Notes under the pieces: model-generated | What the model saw: the letters and a program-made list of their open reading frames with translations, nothing else | The model's database searches: none | Told to the model about the DNA's origin: nothing | Position numbers and translations under genes: made by a program | Shown: one piece after another, positions 1-6,243 of the stretch | How positions within the stretch are numbered: the first letter of the stretch is position 1 | Layout: every line of letters begins with the position of its first letter | DNA from: DASTCC01 sp035711465 | Lineage (GTDB): Bacteria; Acidobacteriota; Vicinamibacteria; Vicinamibacterales; SCN-69-37 | DNA: 14,754 bases | Assembly: GCA_035711465.1 (NCBI GenBank) | Contig: DASTCC010000594.1 | Location: 1 to 14,754 of the forward strand | Reading direction: 5' to 3'

Positions 1-736
1 TCGCCACGTTGCCGACGCCGGCGACCGTCACGATGGTCGCGCGCGGATCGATCGAGGCGACCGTGCCGGCGGCGCCGCGGGTGTGCCGCGCGGCGGCGTG
101 CATCGCAGTCAGCGCCTCGATGGAGCTGGCCAGCGCGGCGCCGGTCATCGCCCGCACAGCGGTCACCGCCGCCTCGGCGGCGAGCCTGCCGTGTCCGAGC
201 CCGTCGACGACGCCGATGACGGTGCGCCCGCGATCGTCGACGGCGCCCCAGGCGTCGCCGCAGACCGTCTCGCCGGGCATCGCGACCGAGACGCCGCCGA
301 CTTCGAACCCCGGGGGCCGGCCGGCGCCGGCACTGCCGCCCGGCCTGATGCGCGTGAGGATCACGGTGCCCTTGCCGGGCTGCGAGTAGATGTCGAAGAG
401 ATCGGCCATCCGCCGAATCGCGCCGAGGCCGGTGCCGGGCGATCCGGCGGTCGAGAATCCGTCGGCCATGCTCTGCGCCACGTTCGGCATCCCGGGTCCG
501 CGGTCGACGGCGATCAGTTCGACTTCCGGTGTCGGGCCATTCGAGGATCGGAGCAGCACCTGCCCGCCGGGACCGGCATGCTTGATCAGGTTGGTGGCGA
601 GCTCGGTGGCGACGAGGCCGGCGCGATGCGCGTCGGTCTCGGAAAAGCCGGCGCGTTCGGCGGCGGCACGCGCCGACTGCCGGACTTCGCTGACCTGGCT
701 GCGATCGACGACGGCGAACGGGGTGTGCGGCGTCAT
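1..736 (-). CDS. HATPase-SpoIIE/PP2C protein phosphatase, downstream gene of stressosome operon (partial, C-terminus off the left edge)
   Basis: The reading frame stays open from the start to the window edge, giving 245 residues without a stop. Residues about 10-130 form a GHKL/HATPase_c fold of the RsbT/RsbW/SpoIIAB kind, with an N-box (ELATN, E45 and N49), a G1 box (DRGPGM, D78) and a glycine-rich G2 segment (SPGTGLG, 99-105). From about residue 145 a SpoIIE-type PP2C domain begins, with GD at 160-161 and the metal-site motif DGLGHG at 178-183. Proteins with this domain order dephosphorylate Ser/Thr-phosphorylated STAS proteins. The start chosen is the ATG whose bases overlap the rsbT stop (ATGA), which implies translational coupling; an in-frame ATG lies two codons upstream. 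By position it corresponds to RsbX/RsbU-type phosphatases, but neither of those carries an ATPase domain, so I give no symbol. The family call is firm; its role as feedback phosphatase or as output is inferred. Confidence 0.9.
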   Translation of the reverse strand, partial: MTPHTPFAVVDRSQVSEVRQSARAAAERAGFSETDAHRAGLVATELATNLIKHAGPGGQVLLRSSNGPTPEVELIAVDRGPGMPNVAQSMADGFSTAGSPGTGLGAIRRMADLFDIYSQPGKGTVILTRIRPGGSAGAGRPPGFEVGGVSVAMPGETVCGDAWGAVDDRGRTVIGVVDGLGHGRLAAEAAVTAVRAMTGAALASSIEALTAMHAAARHTRGAAGTVASIDPRATIVTVAGVGNVA

Positions 737-1125
737 TTCCATCGCGTGATCACGACCCGCGTCCCCTCGCCCGGCGCCGCCATGATGGCGAACTCGTTCG
801 AGAGCCGCTTCGCGCCCGAGAGGCCGAGCCCGAGACCGCCGCCGGTGGAATAGCCGTCCCGCATCGCCTGCGCGATGTCGGCAATGCCCGGCCCCTGATC
901 CTCGAACGTCAGCCGCAGGCCCTTGCGGGTGCCGTCGTTGATGATCTCGATCAACGCGCGGCCGCCGCCGCCGTGCTGGATGGTGTTCCGGCCGAGCTCG
1001 CTCGCGGCGGTGACGATCTTGGTCTGGTCGACGAGGCTGAAGCCGAGATCGACGGCGCGCTGACGGACAGCCTGCCGCACGACCACGACGTGCTCCGCGG
1101 TCTCCAGCGGCAGAACGTCAGACAC
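733..1125 (-). CDS. rsbT: RsbT-like serine/threonine switch kinase (anti-sigma regulatory factor family)
   Basis: This 130-residue protein has the size and motifs of RsbT: N-box with E43 and N47 (SELGRN), G1 box DQGPGI (D76, G78, G80), and a glycine-rich ATP lid GGGLGLGLSG at about 95-104. In characterised stressosomes RsbT phosphorylates RsbR and RsbS, is released from the complex, and then activates a downstream phosphatase or other output protein. The gene starts inside the 3' end of rsbS (8-nt overlap) and its stop overlaps the start of the phosphatase gene, so it is the third gene of a tightly coupled operon. All ATP-binding motifs are intact, so kinase activity is expected. Assignment as RsbT rather than RsbW rests on its place directly after an RsbS-type STAS gene and on its short length. 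Confidence 0.92.
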   Translation of the reverse strand: MSDVLPLETAEHVVVVRQAVRQRAVDLGFSLVDQTKIVTAASELGRNTIQHGGGGRALIEIINDGTRKGLRLTFEDQGPGIADIAQAMRDGYSTGGGLGLGLSGAKRLSNEFAIMAAPGEGTRVVITRWK

Positions 1126-1492
1126 CGCGTCCGTCGGCCTCGAGCGACGCTGCCAGCAGTTCCATGCCCTTCTCGACGTTCAGGGCGGTCAGCACGCCGG
1201 GCAGCGTCAGGCCCAGCTCGACCAGGGTGATCGCCACCGCCGGCTGCATGCCGACGAGCACCGTCTCGGCGTCGAGCACGCGCGACATCGCGGCGATGTT
1301 GCCGAGCATCCGGCCCATGAACGAATCGACCATGTCGAGCGCGGAGATGTCGATCAGCACCGCCCGCGCGCCGGTGGCGGCGATGCGCTCGGTGAGATCG
1401 TCCTGCAGCTGCATCGCCAGCCGATCGTGCATGTCCACCTGGATCGACACCAGGAGGTAGGGCCCCATCTTGAGGATCGGGATCCGTTCCAT
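1118..1492 (-). CDS. rsbS: RsbS-like single-STAS-domain stressosome scaffold / RsbT antagonist
   Basis: This 124-residue protein is a single STAS domain with the RsbS signature IDISALDMVDSFMGR at residues 47-61. S57 falls at the serine that is phosphorylated by RsbT in Bacillus subtilis RsbS (Ser59), and the D-S context is conserved. The later VLVGMQPAVAITLVELG segment is the usual second half of the domain. In the family, unphosphorylated RsbS with RsbR sequesters RsbT in a large cytoplasmic complex, and phosphorylation releases the kinase. The start lies one base after the rsbR stop, and a GAGG ribosome binding site sits in the last codons of rsbR. The 3' end overlaps rsbT by 8 nt. Domain, motif and gene order agree. 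Confidence 0.93.
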   Translation of the reverse strand: MERIPILKMGPYLLVSIQVDMHDRLAMQLQDDLTERIAATGARAVLIDISALDMVDSFMGRMLGNIAAMSRVLDAETVLVGMQPAVAITLVELGLTLPGVLTALNVEKGMELLAASLEADGRGV

Positions 1493-1493
1493 G

Positions 1494-2402
1494 TCAGGCC
1501 TCTGATGGCTGAGCGGGCGCCGGCTTGCCCGACGGCTTCGCGCCGTTCGCCGACGTCGGCGTCACCGCCAGGCCGTTGCGTTTGAGCGCCACCGCAAACG
1601 CGTCGGCGAGCGTCGCCTTGGTCACGACGTTGTTGAGATCGACGCCGAGATGCACGATGGTCTGCGCGATCTGCGGACGGATGCCGCTGATGATGCAATC
1701 GGCGCCCATCAGGCGCGCGGCGGCCACCGTCTTGAGCAGATGCTGCGCGACGAGCGTGTCCACCGTCGGGACGCCGGTGATGTCGAGGATGGCAATCGAC
1801 GCGCCGGTTTCGACGATGCGGCGGAGCAGGCTCTCCATGACCACCTGCGTGCGTTCGCTGTCAAGCGTGCCAATGAGCGGCAAGGCCAGGATCCCGTGCC
1901 AGAGCGTGACCACCGGCGTCGACAGCTCGAGCATCGACTGCTGCTGCCGCTGGATGATCTCCTCGCGGCCGCGCTGATAGAACTCCGTGGTCGACAGGCC
2001 GAGCCGATCGAGGGCCACGGTCGTCTGCCAGGTCTCGCGGGCGAGCTCGTCGGGCGAGGTAAACGAGCGCCGGATCAGATCGAAAAGCGGCTGCTTGAGC
2101 GAAAAGACGAAGGTCGCGGTTTCACTCGGCGAGAAGCCCAGCCGCGCGCGCGCCACCGAGAGTTGATCGAGCATCTCGTGAACGCGATCCCACGCCGGCC
2201 CGCTGGCCCGCTCCGGCTCGCTCGACTCGATCGCGTCGATGAACGCCTCGAGAAACGCCTCGGATTCCCGGAGGCGGTTGGCGTCCGGGATCAGATCGCG
2301 GCGGCTCGCGAGGCTCTGCGATTGCCGCATCATCCAATCCTCGAGCACCTCGGCCTGGTGCATGCGGACCAACTGCGGCAGGCGGCTCGAACTCGGCATC
2401 AT
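1494..2402 (-). CDS. rsbR: RsbR-like stressosome sensor/scaffold protein (RsbRD-type N-terminal domain plus STAS)
   Basis: 302 residues. The C-terminal STAS domain (about 165-275) contains ILDITGVPTVDTLVAQHLL and GIRPQIAQTIVHLGVDL, which are hallmark RsbR motifs. T216 aligns with the phosphorylated Thr205 of B. subtilis RsbRA. The first site, Thr171 in RsbRA, is a serine here (S182, in LDSERTQ); the 34-residue spacing between the two sites is preserved. Residues about 5-155 are helical and resemble the RsbRD/RsbR N-terminal sensor region (for example FSLKQPLFDLI); the ligand is unknown. The tail from about 280 is Ala/Pro/Ser-rich and probably disordered. Two consecutive ATG codons can serve as start, preceded by GGAGAAG at 2403-2409. 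It is the first gene of the four-gene operon, separated by 77 nt from the kelch gene upstream. Confidence 0.92.
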   Translation of the reverse strand: MMPSSSRLPQLVRMHQAEVLEDWMMRQSQSLASRRDLIPDANRLRESEAFLEAFIDAIESSEPERASGPAWDRVHEMLDQLSVARARLGFSPSETATFVFSLKQPLFDLIRRSFTSPDELARETWQTTVALDRLGLSTTEFYQRGREEIIQRQQQSMLELSTPVVTLWHGILALPLIGTLDSERTQVVMESLLRRIVETGASIAILDITGVPTVDTLVAQHLLKTVAAARLMGADCIISGIRPQIAQTIVHLGVDLNNVVTKATLADAFAVALKRNGLAVTPTSANGAKPSGKPAPAQPSEA

Positions 2403-2409
2403 CTTCTCC
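2403..2409 (-). promoter_or_regulatory. Ribosome binding site of rsbR
   Basis: GGAGAAG on the minus strand lies immediately upstream of the paired ATG codons at 2402 and 2399. Its spacing suits the second ATG better (GGAG about 6 nt from it), so the true rsbR product may begin one residue later than annotated. Confidence 0.6.
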
Positions 2410-2420
2410 AGGATCGAAAT

Positions 2421-2442
2421 GACTGAGGGAAGAGGCTCAGTC
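2421..2442. repeat. Perfect 7-bp inverted repeat in the kelch-rsbR intergenic gap
   Basis: GACTGAG and CTCAGTC are exact reverse complements separated by 8 nt. The element sits in the 77-nt gap after the kelch stop and about 12 nt upstream of the rsbR ribosome binding site. On the minus strand it is followed by only a short ATTT, so it is a weak candidate for an intrinsic terminator. An operator or 5'-UTR hairpin controlling the stressosome operon is equally possible. Confidence 0.5.
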
Positions 2443-2479
2443 TACCAGTACGAGACAGGTGCCCCGACGCGCCGTGCGG

Positions 2480-3733
2480 CTAGCGTTCGATCGTCACCCG
2501 CGTCTTCGCGCGCGCGCCGCCCGACACCGCGGGAGTGACGGTGATTTCGAGCGCGAACGGCAGCGGAACGTGGCCGGCGATCTCGTGAGGAAACGCATAC
2601 GAGAGCTGGCCTTCGCGCTGTCCCGGCGCGAACGCGAGATGGCCGATGGGACCGAGGTTGCTCTCGATCGTCGCGATCTGTCCGCCCGGCGGCGCCGCGC
2701 CGGCCAGCTTGACGACAATCGTGAACTCGACGCCGGGACGCACCAGCCGCGGCTCGGCGTCCACGCGGGCGATGGCGACGGGCCGGCCGGCGGGCACCGG
2801 CGCCGCGTCGGTCGGCACGTCGGCATACTCCCAGGTATCACCGCGCAGCCGCGCGGGATTCGGCGCCTGCACGAACCCGCGTAGCCCGCCGAAGAGCACG
2901 ACGACGCCGCGGCCGGAGTCGAACGCCATCGCGTGGCCGCTGCGCGCGCCGACGCCGACGTCCTGCATCGGCGTCCAGCGCTCGCCGTCCCACTCCCAGG
3001 TCACGCCGAACAGCCGGCGATCGGATCCGTCGGCGATCGTCGACATGCCGCCGAAGATCGCCGCGCGATCCGATCGGAACACCATCGCGCAGCCGACGCA
3101 TCCGTCGGGCCCGCGGTTGGCGACGAGCGCCCAGCGCGCTCCGGCCCATTCCCAGGTGTCGCCGAGTCCCCGCGGATCGCTGGCGCCGACGCCGCCGAAG
3201 AGCACGGCGCGCTGGCGGCGCCCGTCGTAGGTCAGGCCGTGTCCGCTGCGCGGCGACGGACCGGCGTCATGCTGGCGCATCCAGCTGCGTCCGTTCCACG
3301 TCCAGGTATCACCGAGAGGAGTCGCGGCCGTCGCGCCGCCGAAGAGCACGACCTCCTCGCGCGCGGCGTCGTAGGCCAGCGCGTGGCCGTCGCGCGCCGC
3401 CGGGCCGCGGTCGTCCATCTGCGTCCACGTCTCGCCGTCCCACTCCCAGGTGTCGGCGACGAGATCGCTCGCCGTGTGGCCGCCGAAGAGCACGACGCGC
3501 TGGCGGGCGCTGTCGAAGGCCATCGCATGGCCGGCGCGCGGCGACGGTCCGCGCCGATCCACTTCACGCCATACGTCGCCGTTCCAGATCCAGGTATCGC
3601 CGAAGCGATCGAGGCCGAACGCATCGCCGCCGAAGAGCACGACGCGGCCGCGCGCCCGGTCATAGGCCATCGCGTGTCCGACGCGCGGCGACGGACCGAT
3701 GACCTGCTTTTCCATCCAGAGCAGCCGTGCCAT
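2480..3733 (-). CDS. Kelch-repeat beta-propeller protein with C-terminal beta-rich domain
   Basis: This 417-residue protein carries six kelch-type repeats over about residues 12-306. Each repeat has the pattern P-x-x-R-x-GHAMA-(Y/F)D, then (V/A)xxFGG, then GDTW(E/I)W-x-G-x-x-W. Six FGG strands are present (RVVLFGG, AAIFGG and variants), consistent with a six-bladed galactose-oxidase/kelch propeller. Residues about 320-417 look like an Ig-like or invasin-like beta domain (VRPGVEFTIVVKLAG, ending in RVTIER). No signal peptide or membrane segment is visible, so the N-terminus could have been lost or the protein may be cytoplasmic. GAGG lies about 5-8 nt before the ATG; a second Met at residue 7 is an alternative start. 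It is codirectional with the rsb operon but 77 nt away, so a link to the stressosome is not established. The propeller call is strong; the function is unknown. Confidence 0.87.
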   Translation of the reverse strand: MARLLWMEKQVIGPSPRVGHAMAYDRARGRVVLFGGDAFGLDRFGDTWIWNGDVWREVDRRGPSPRAGHAMAFDSARQRVVLFGGHTASDLVADTWEWDGETWTQMDDRGPAARDGHALAYDAAREEVVLFGGATAATPLGDTWTWNGRSWMRQHDAGPSPRSGHGLTYDGRRQRAVLFGGVGASDPRGLGDTWEWAGARWALVANRGPDGCVGCAMVFRSDRAAIFGGMSTIADGSDRRLFGVTWEWDGERWTPMQDVGVGARSGHAMAFDSGRGVVVLFGGLRGFVQAPNPARLRGDTWEYADVPTDAAPVPAGRPVAIARVDAEPRLVRPGVEFTIVVKLAGAAPPGGQIATIESNLGPIGHLAFAPGQREGQLSYAFPHEIAGHVPLPFALEITVTPAVSGGARAKTRVTIER

Positions 3734-3839
3734 GCGCCCTCGGGGGGCCGCGGCGGGAGGCCGCGGGCAGGGTCGTCGCGGGGAGTGCTGACACGTTACC
3801 AGATGGCGATGACGGCGTAACCGGCAGCCGCCGACGCGC

Positions 3840-4139
3840 GTCGTCTACGCGCTCGACGGATCGGAATCGGCGAACGACGTCATGCGCGGCCGGGGCATCC
3901 AGACCGAACGATCGCGCGCCAGATGGGACGGCGCCCGGCTCGTGATCACGACCACCTACACGTTCGCCAACCCGGCGACCAACGCGCCCGAAACGGGCAC
4001 GACCACGCGGACGCTCTCGCTCGACGAGAGCGGCGCGCTCGTCGTCGACGTCGTCAGACACGGCGTGCTCGGCGGCGCCGACACGACGACGCGCACGACG
4101 TATCGCAAGGCGGGACTCCAGGCGCGCGGCGCGGCATAA
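3840..4139 (+). pseudogene. Truncated remnant of an acidobacterial-type hypothetical exported protein
   Basis: An open frame encodes VVYALDGSESAND, then ARWDGARLVITTTYTF, and ends in RTLSLDESGALVVDV plus TTTRTTYRKAG before TAA at 4137. This resembles the C-terminal repeat-like half of small hypothetical proteins common in Acidobacteriota (from memory, not searched). The recognisable sequence begins upstream of the only ATG (3882), and the frame closes at a TGA at 3810-3812 with no usable start or ribosome binding site between. I therefore read it as an N-terminally deleted fragment rather than a gene beginning at 3882. Together with the GC-rich spacer at 3734-3839, which holds CCGCGG twice but no recognisable gene, it fills the 443-nt gap between the divergent kelch and operon genes. 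A short functional ORF of 85 residues from 3882 cannot be excluded. Confidence 0.6.
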
Positions 4140-4140
4140 T
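4135..4140 (+). promoter_or_regulatory. Candidate -10 box (CATAAT) upstream of the exported-protein/peptidase operon
   Basis: CATAAT is the most AT-rich hexamer in the region and lies 37 nt before the ATG of the first operon gene. No good -35 hexamer is visible 16-18 nt upstream, so this is a weak prediction. Confidence 0.25.
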
Positions 4141-4164
4141 ACGACCATCCGGCCAGACCTGGCT

Positions 4165-4171
4165 CGAGGAG
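4165..4171 (+). promoter_or_regulatory. Strong ribosome binding site of the first operon gene
   Basis: GAGGAGG lies about 5 nt before the ATG at 4177, a near-perfect Shine-Dalgarno. It fixes this start and supports 4177 as the beginning of the operon. Confidence 0.7.
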
Positions 4172-4176
4172 GCGCG

Positions 4177-6243
4177 ATGCCAACGAGGGCGCGTGTTCGC
4201 GTTGCGGCGCTTGCCGCGGCGATCGTGTGTTCGTGTGGTTCGGCCCACGCGGCGCAGGTGCCGCCGCCTCCTCCACCTCCCCCGCCGCCGCCGATGGGCG
4301 CCGGCGCGGCGCCCCAGGATCCGGGCGCGTCACGAACGGGAACCGGCGTCATTCTCGGCAAGGTCATCGACGCCGGCACCGGATCGCCAATCGGCGGAGC
4401 GATCGTCACGATGGTGTCCCGGCCGGGCAATGCAACCTCAGCCGAAGCGGAGGCCGAACGTCAGGCGGCACTCGCGGCAGCCGGACTGGTGCCGAGTACG
4501 GGACCGAGCAGCGAGCGCATCGTGACCGATTCGGACGGACGGTTCGTGTTGCGCGATCTGCCGGCCGGACCGCTGTCGATCAGCAGCCAGGCCTCCGGGT
4601 ACCTGCCCGGCGGTTTCGGACGTCAGCGGCCGGACGGCCCCAGCCGGCCGGTCGCGCTCGAGAATGGCGAACGGCGCACGGACGTGATCATCCGGATGTG
4701 GAAGTACGCGGTGATCGCGGGCACGGTCGTCGACGAAGTCGGCGACCTCGCGGTCGGCATCGGCGTCCGGCTCGTTCGCATCAGCCGAACCGGTGGCGCG
4801 CGCCGGCTCACGTCGGGCGCCTTCATCTACACGGACGACCGCGGGCGCTTCCGATTTCCGTTCATCTCACCCGGGGAGTACCTGGTCGCGGTGCCGTCGG
4901 CCACGGTGACCGTGCCGATTTCGAACGTCGCGGCTTTTTATCAGCAGCTGGCCGCCGGGAACTCGAGCGCGATGCTGCGAGAACAGATGGCCTCCGGTGC
5001 GCCGACGGCATCGGCCGGCGGACTGCGCGTCGGCGATCAACTCCTCCAGACACCGAGCATCATCGGGCGAAGTCTGGCGCCGCCTCCGCTCGCCGCGGAT
5101 GGTCGCCTGCGCGCCTATCGCACCGTGTACTTTCCCGCGGCCGCGACAGCCGCCGAGGCCACGGTGATTCGACTTGCGTCCGGGGAGACACGAGACGATG
5201 TCGCTCTCCAGCTCCGCCTGGAAAGCACGGTGACGGTGTCCGGTGAGGTGATGGGGCCCGATGGCCCCGTCGCGAACATCGGCGTGAAGCTCCTGCCGGC
5301 GGGATCGGAAGAGCTCACGAGTGACACTGGTTTCGAAACCGCGACGACCGCGACCGATGCGGCGGGACGTTTTGTGCTTCTCGGGGTGGCGCCTGGTTCG
5401 TACACGGCGCGCGTCCTTCGTGTGCCGCGACCCGGCGGCCCCGTCGACATCTCGCAGATGACCATGGTCGGCGGCTCGCTGGTCACACCGCCGTCAATGC
5501 CGCCGCCTGGCGCGCCAGTCGAACCAGTCTGGTGGGCCGCTCAGCCGCTAAGCGTCGGAGAGAGTGACATCGCCAACGTCAACCTCACGCTGCGTGAGGG
5601 CGCGAAGCTCAGCGGGAGAATCGTGTTCGAAGGCGCCGCCGAGAAGCCAGGTCCCGACCGCCTGCGAGTGATCGGGATCTCGCTCGGGGCCACGGCCGGG
5701 ACGTCTGTACCGACGGTGCCGGCTCGTCCCGATGCCGAAGGCCGGTTCACGACGATGGGCTATCCCCCGGGCCGCTATTTCGTAAACGCGTCGGCGGTGG
5801 CTCCGCAGTGGACCGTGAAGTCCGTCATGGTCGACGGACGTGACGCGTCCGCGGATCCCATCGATCTCGAGGGCAGCGACATCACCGGCGTCGTCATCAC
5901 TTACACGGACAAGCCGACGACGATCGCGGGCACCGTGACTGGCAGTGGGCGCGGCGACGTCGACGCGGTTGTGATCGTCATCCCCGCCGATTACCGCCGC
6001 TGGATGGACGCCGGCATGTCCACGCGGCGCACGCGGCAGGTGTCCGCGAATCGAACGGGCGCCTACACGCTGCCGAATCTGCCCGCCGGCGAATATCTGA
6101 TTGCGGCGTTCGATGCCGGCGTGGCCATCAACCTCGAGGACCCACAGTTCATCGCCGAGCTGGTCCGTGTCGCGACGCCGATTCGTCTCGCCGACGGCGA
6201 GCGAAGGGAACAGCCGCTGAAGATCAACGGCGGTGGCAAGTGA
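4177..6243 (+). CDS. Exported multidomain protein with CarboxypepD_reg-like (transthyretin/Cna-B-like) repeats, copy 1
   Basis: 688 residues. The N-terminus is a signal peptide: Arg-rich start, hydrophobic core at 9-18, and probable cleavage after A-H-A at 25. A run of 11 prolines follows at 29-39. The rest is a series of beta-sandwich repeats of the carboxypeptidase regulatory-like type, each opening with a G-x-V/I strand and closing with a GxF-x-x-x-x-L-P-x-G-x-Y-like strand. Starts are visible near residues 60 (GKVIDAGTGSPIGGA), 181, 353 (SGEVMGPDGP), 477 (SGRIVFEG) and 582 (AGTVTGSGRGD). No peptidase catalytic domain is present, so it is probably a binding, structural or substrate-presenting protein in the periplasm or on the cell surface. 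Its stop overlaps the start of its paralog (GTGA at 6240). The fold is confidently assigned; the ligand is unknown. Confidence 0.88.
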   Translation: MPTRARVRVAALAAAIVCSCGSAHAAQVPPPPPPPPPPPMGAGAAPQDPGASRTGTGVILGKVIDAGTGSPIGGAIVTMVSRPGNATSAEAEAERQAALAAAGLVPSTGPSSERIVTDSDGRFVLRDLPAGPLSISSQASGYLPGGFGRQRPDGPSRPVALENGERRTDVIIRMWKYAVIAGTVVDEVGDLAVGIGVRLVRISRTGGARRLTSGAFIYTDDRGRFRFPFISPGEYLVAVPSATVTVPISNVAAFYQQLAAGNSSAMLREQMASGAPTASAGGLRVGDQLLQTPSIIGRSLAPPPLAADGRLRAYRTVYFPAAATAAEATVIRLASGETRDDVALQLRLESTVTVSGEVMGPDGPVANIGVKLLPAGSEELTSDTGFETATTATDAAGRFVLLGVAPGSYTARVLRVPRPGGPVDISQMTMVGGSLVTPPSMPPPGAPVEPVWWAAQPLSVGESDIANVNLTLREGAKLSGRIVFEGAAEKPGPDRLRVIGISLGATAGTSVPTVPARPDAEGRFTTMGYPPGRYFVNASAVAPQWTVKSVMVDGRDASADPIDLEGSDITGVVITYTDKPTTIAGTVTGSGRGDVDAVVIVIPADYRRWMDAGMSTRRTRQVSANRTGAYTLPNLPAGEYLIAAFDAGVAINLEDPQFIAELVRVATPIRLADGERREQPLKINGGGK

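Noticed and set aside
9..853. Plus-strand open frames in the leftmost 850 nt.
   Set aside because: They are shadows of the HATPase-PP2C and rsbT genes, which carry clear family motifs on the minus strand.
2880..3645. Regularly spaced repeats resembling a CRISPR-like array.
   Set aside because: Repeats are degenerate, about 150 nt apart, and fall in the same codon frame of the kelch propeller, so they are coding repeats.
3748..3766. CCGCGG repeated twice with a 7-nt spacer upstream of the kelch gene, possible hairpin or operator.
   Set aside because: CCGCGG is self-complementary and frequent at this GC content; no further support for a specific site.
2933..3820. A 295-codon plus-strand frame opposite the kelch gene.
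   Set aside because: Its repeats mirror the kelch repeats in antisense; it has no motif of its own.
3660..4430. A 256-codon minus-strand frame crossing the kelch start and the exported protein start.
   Set aside because: It contains a poly-Gly run that is simply the antisense of the polyproline codons, and it overlaps two better-supported genes.
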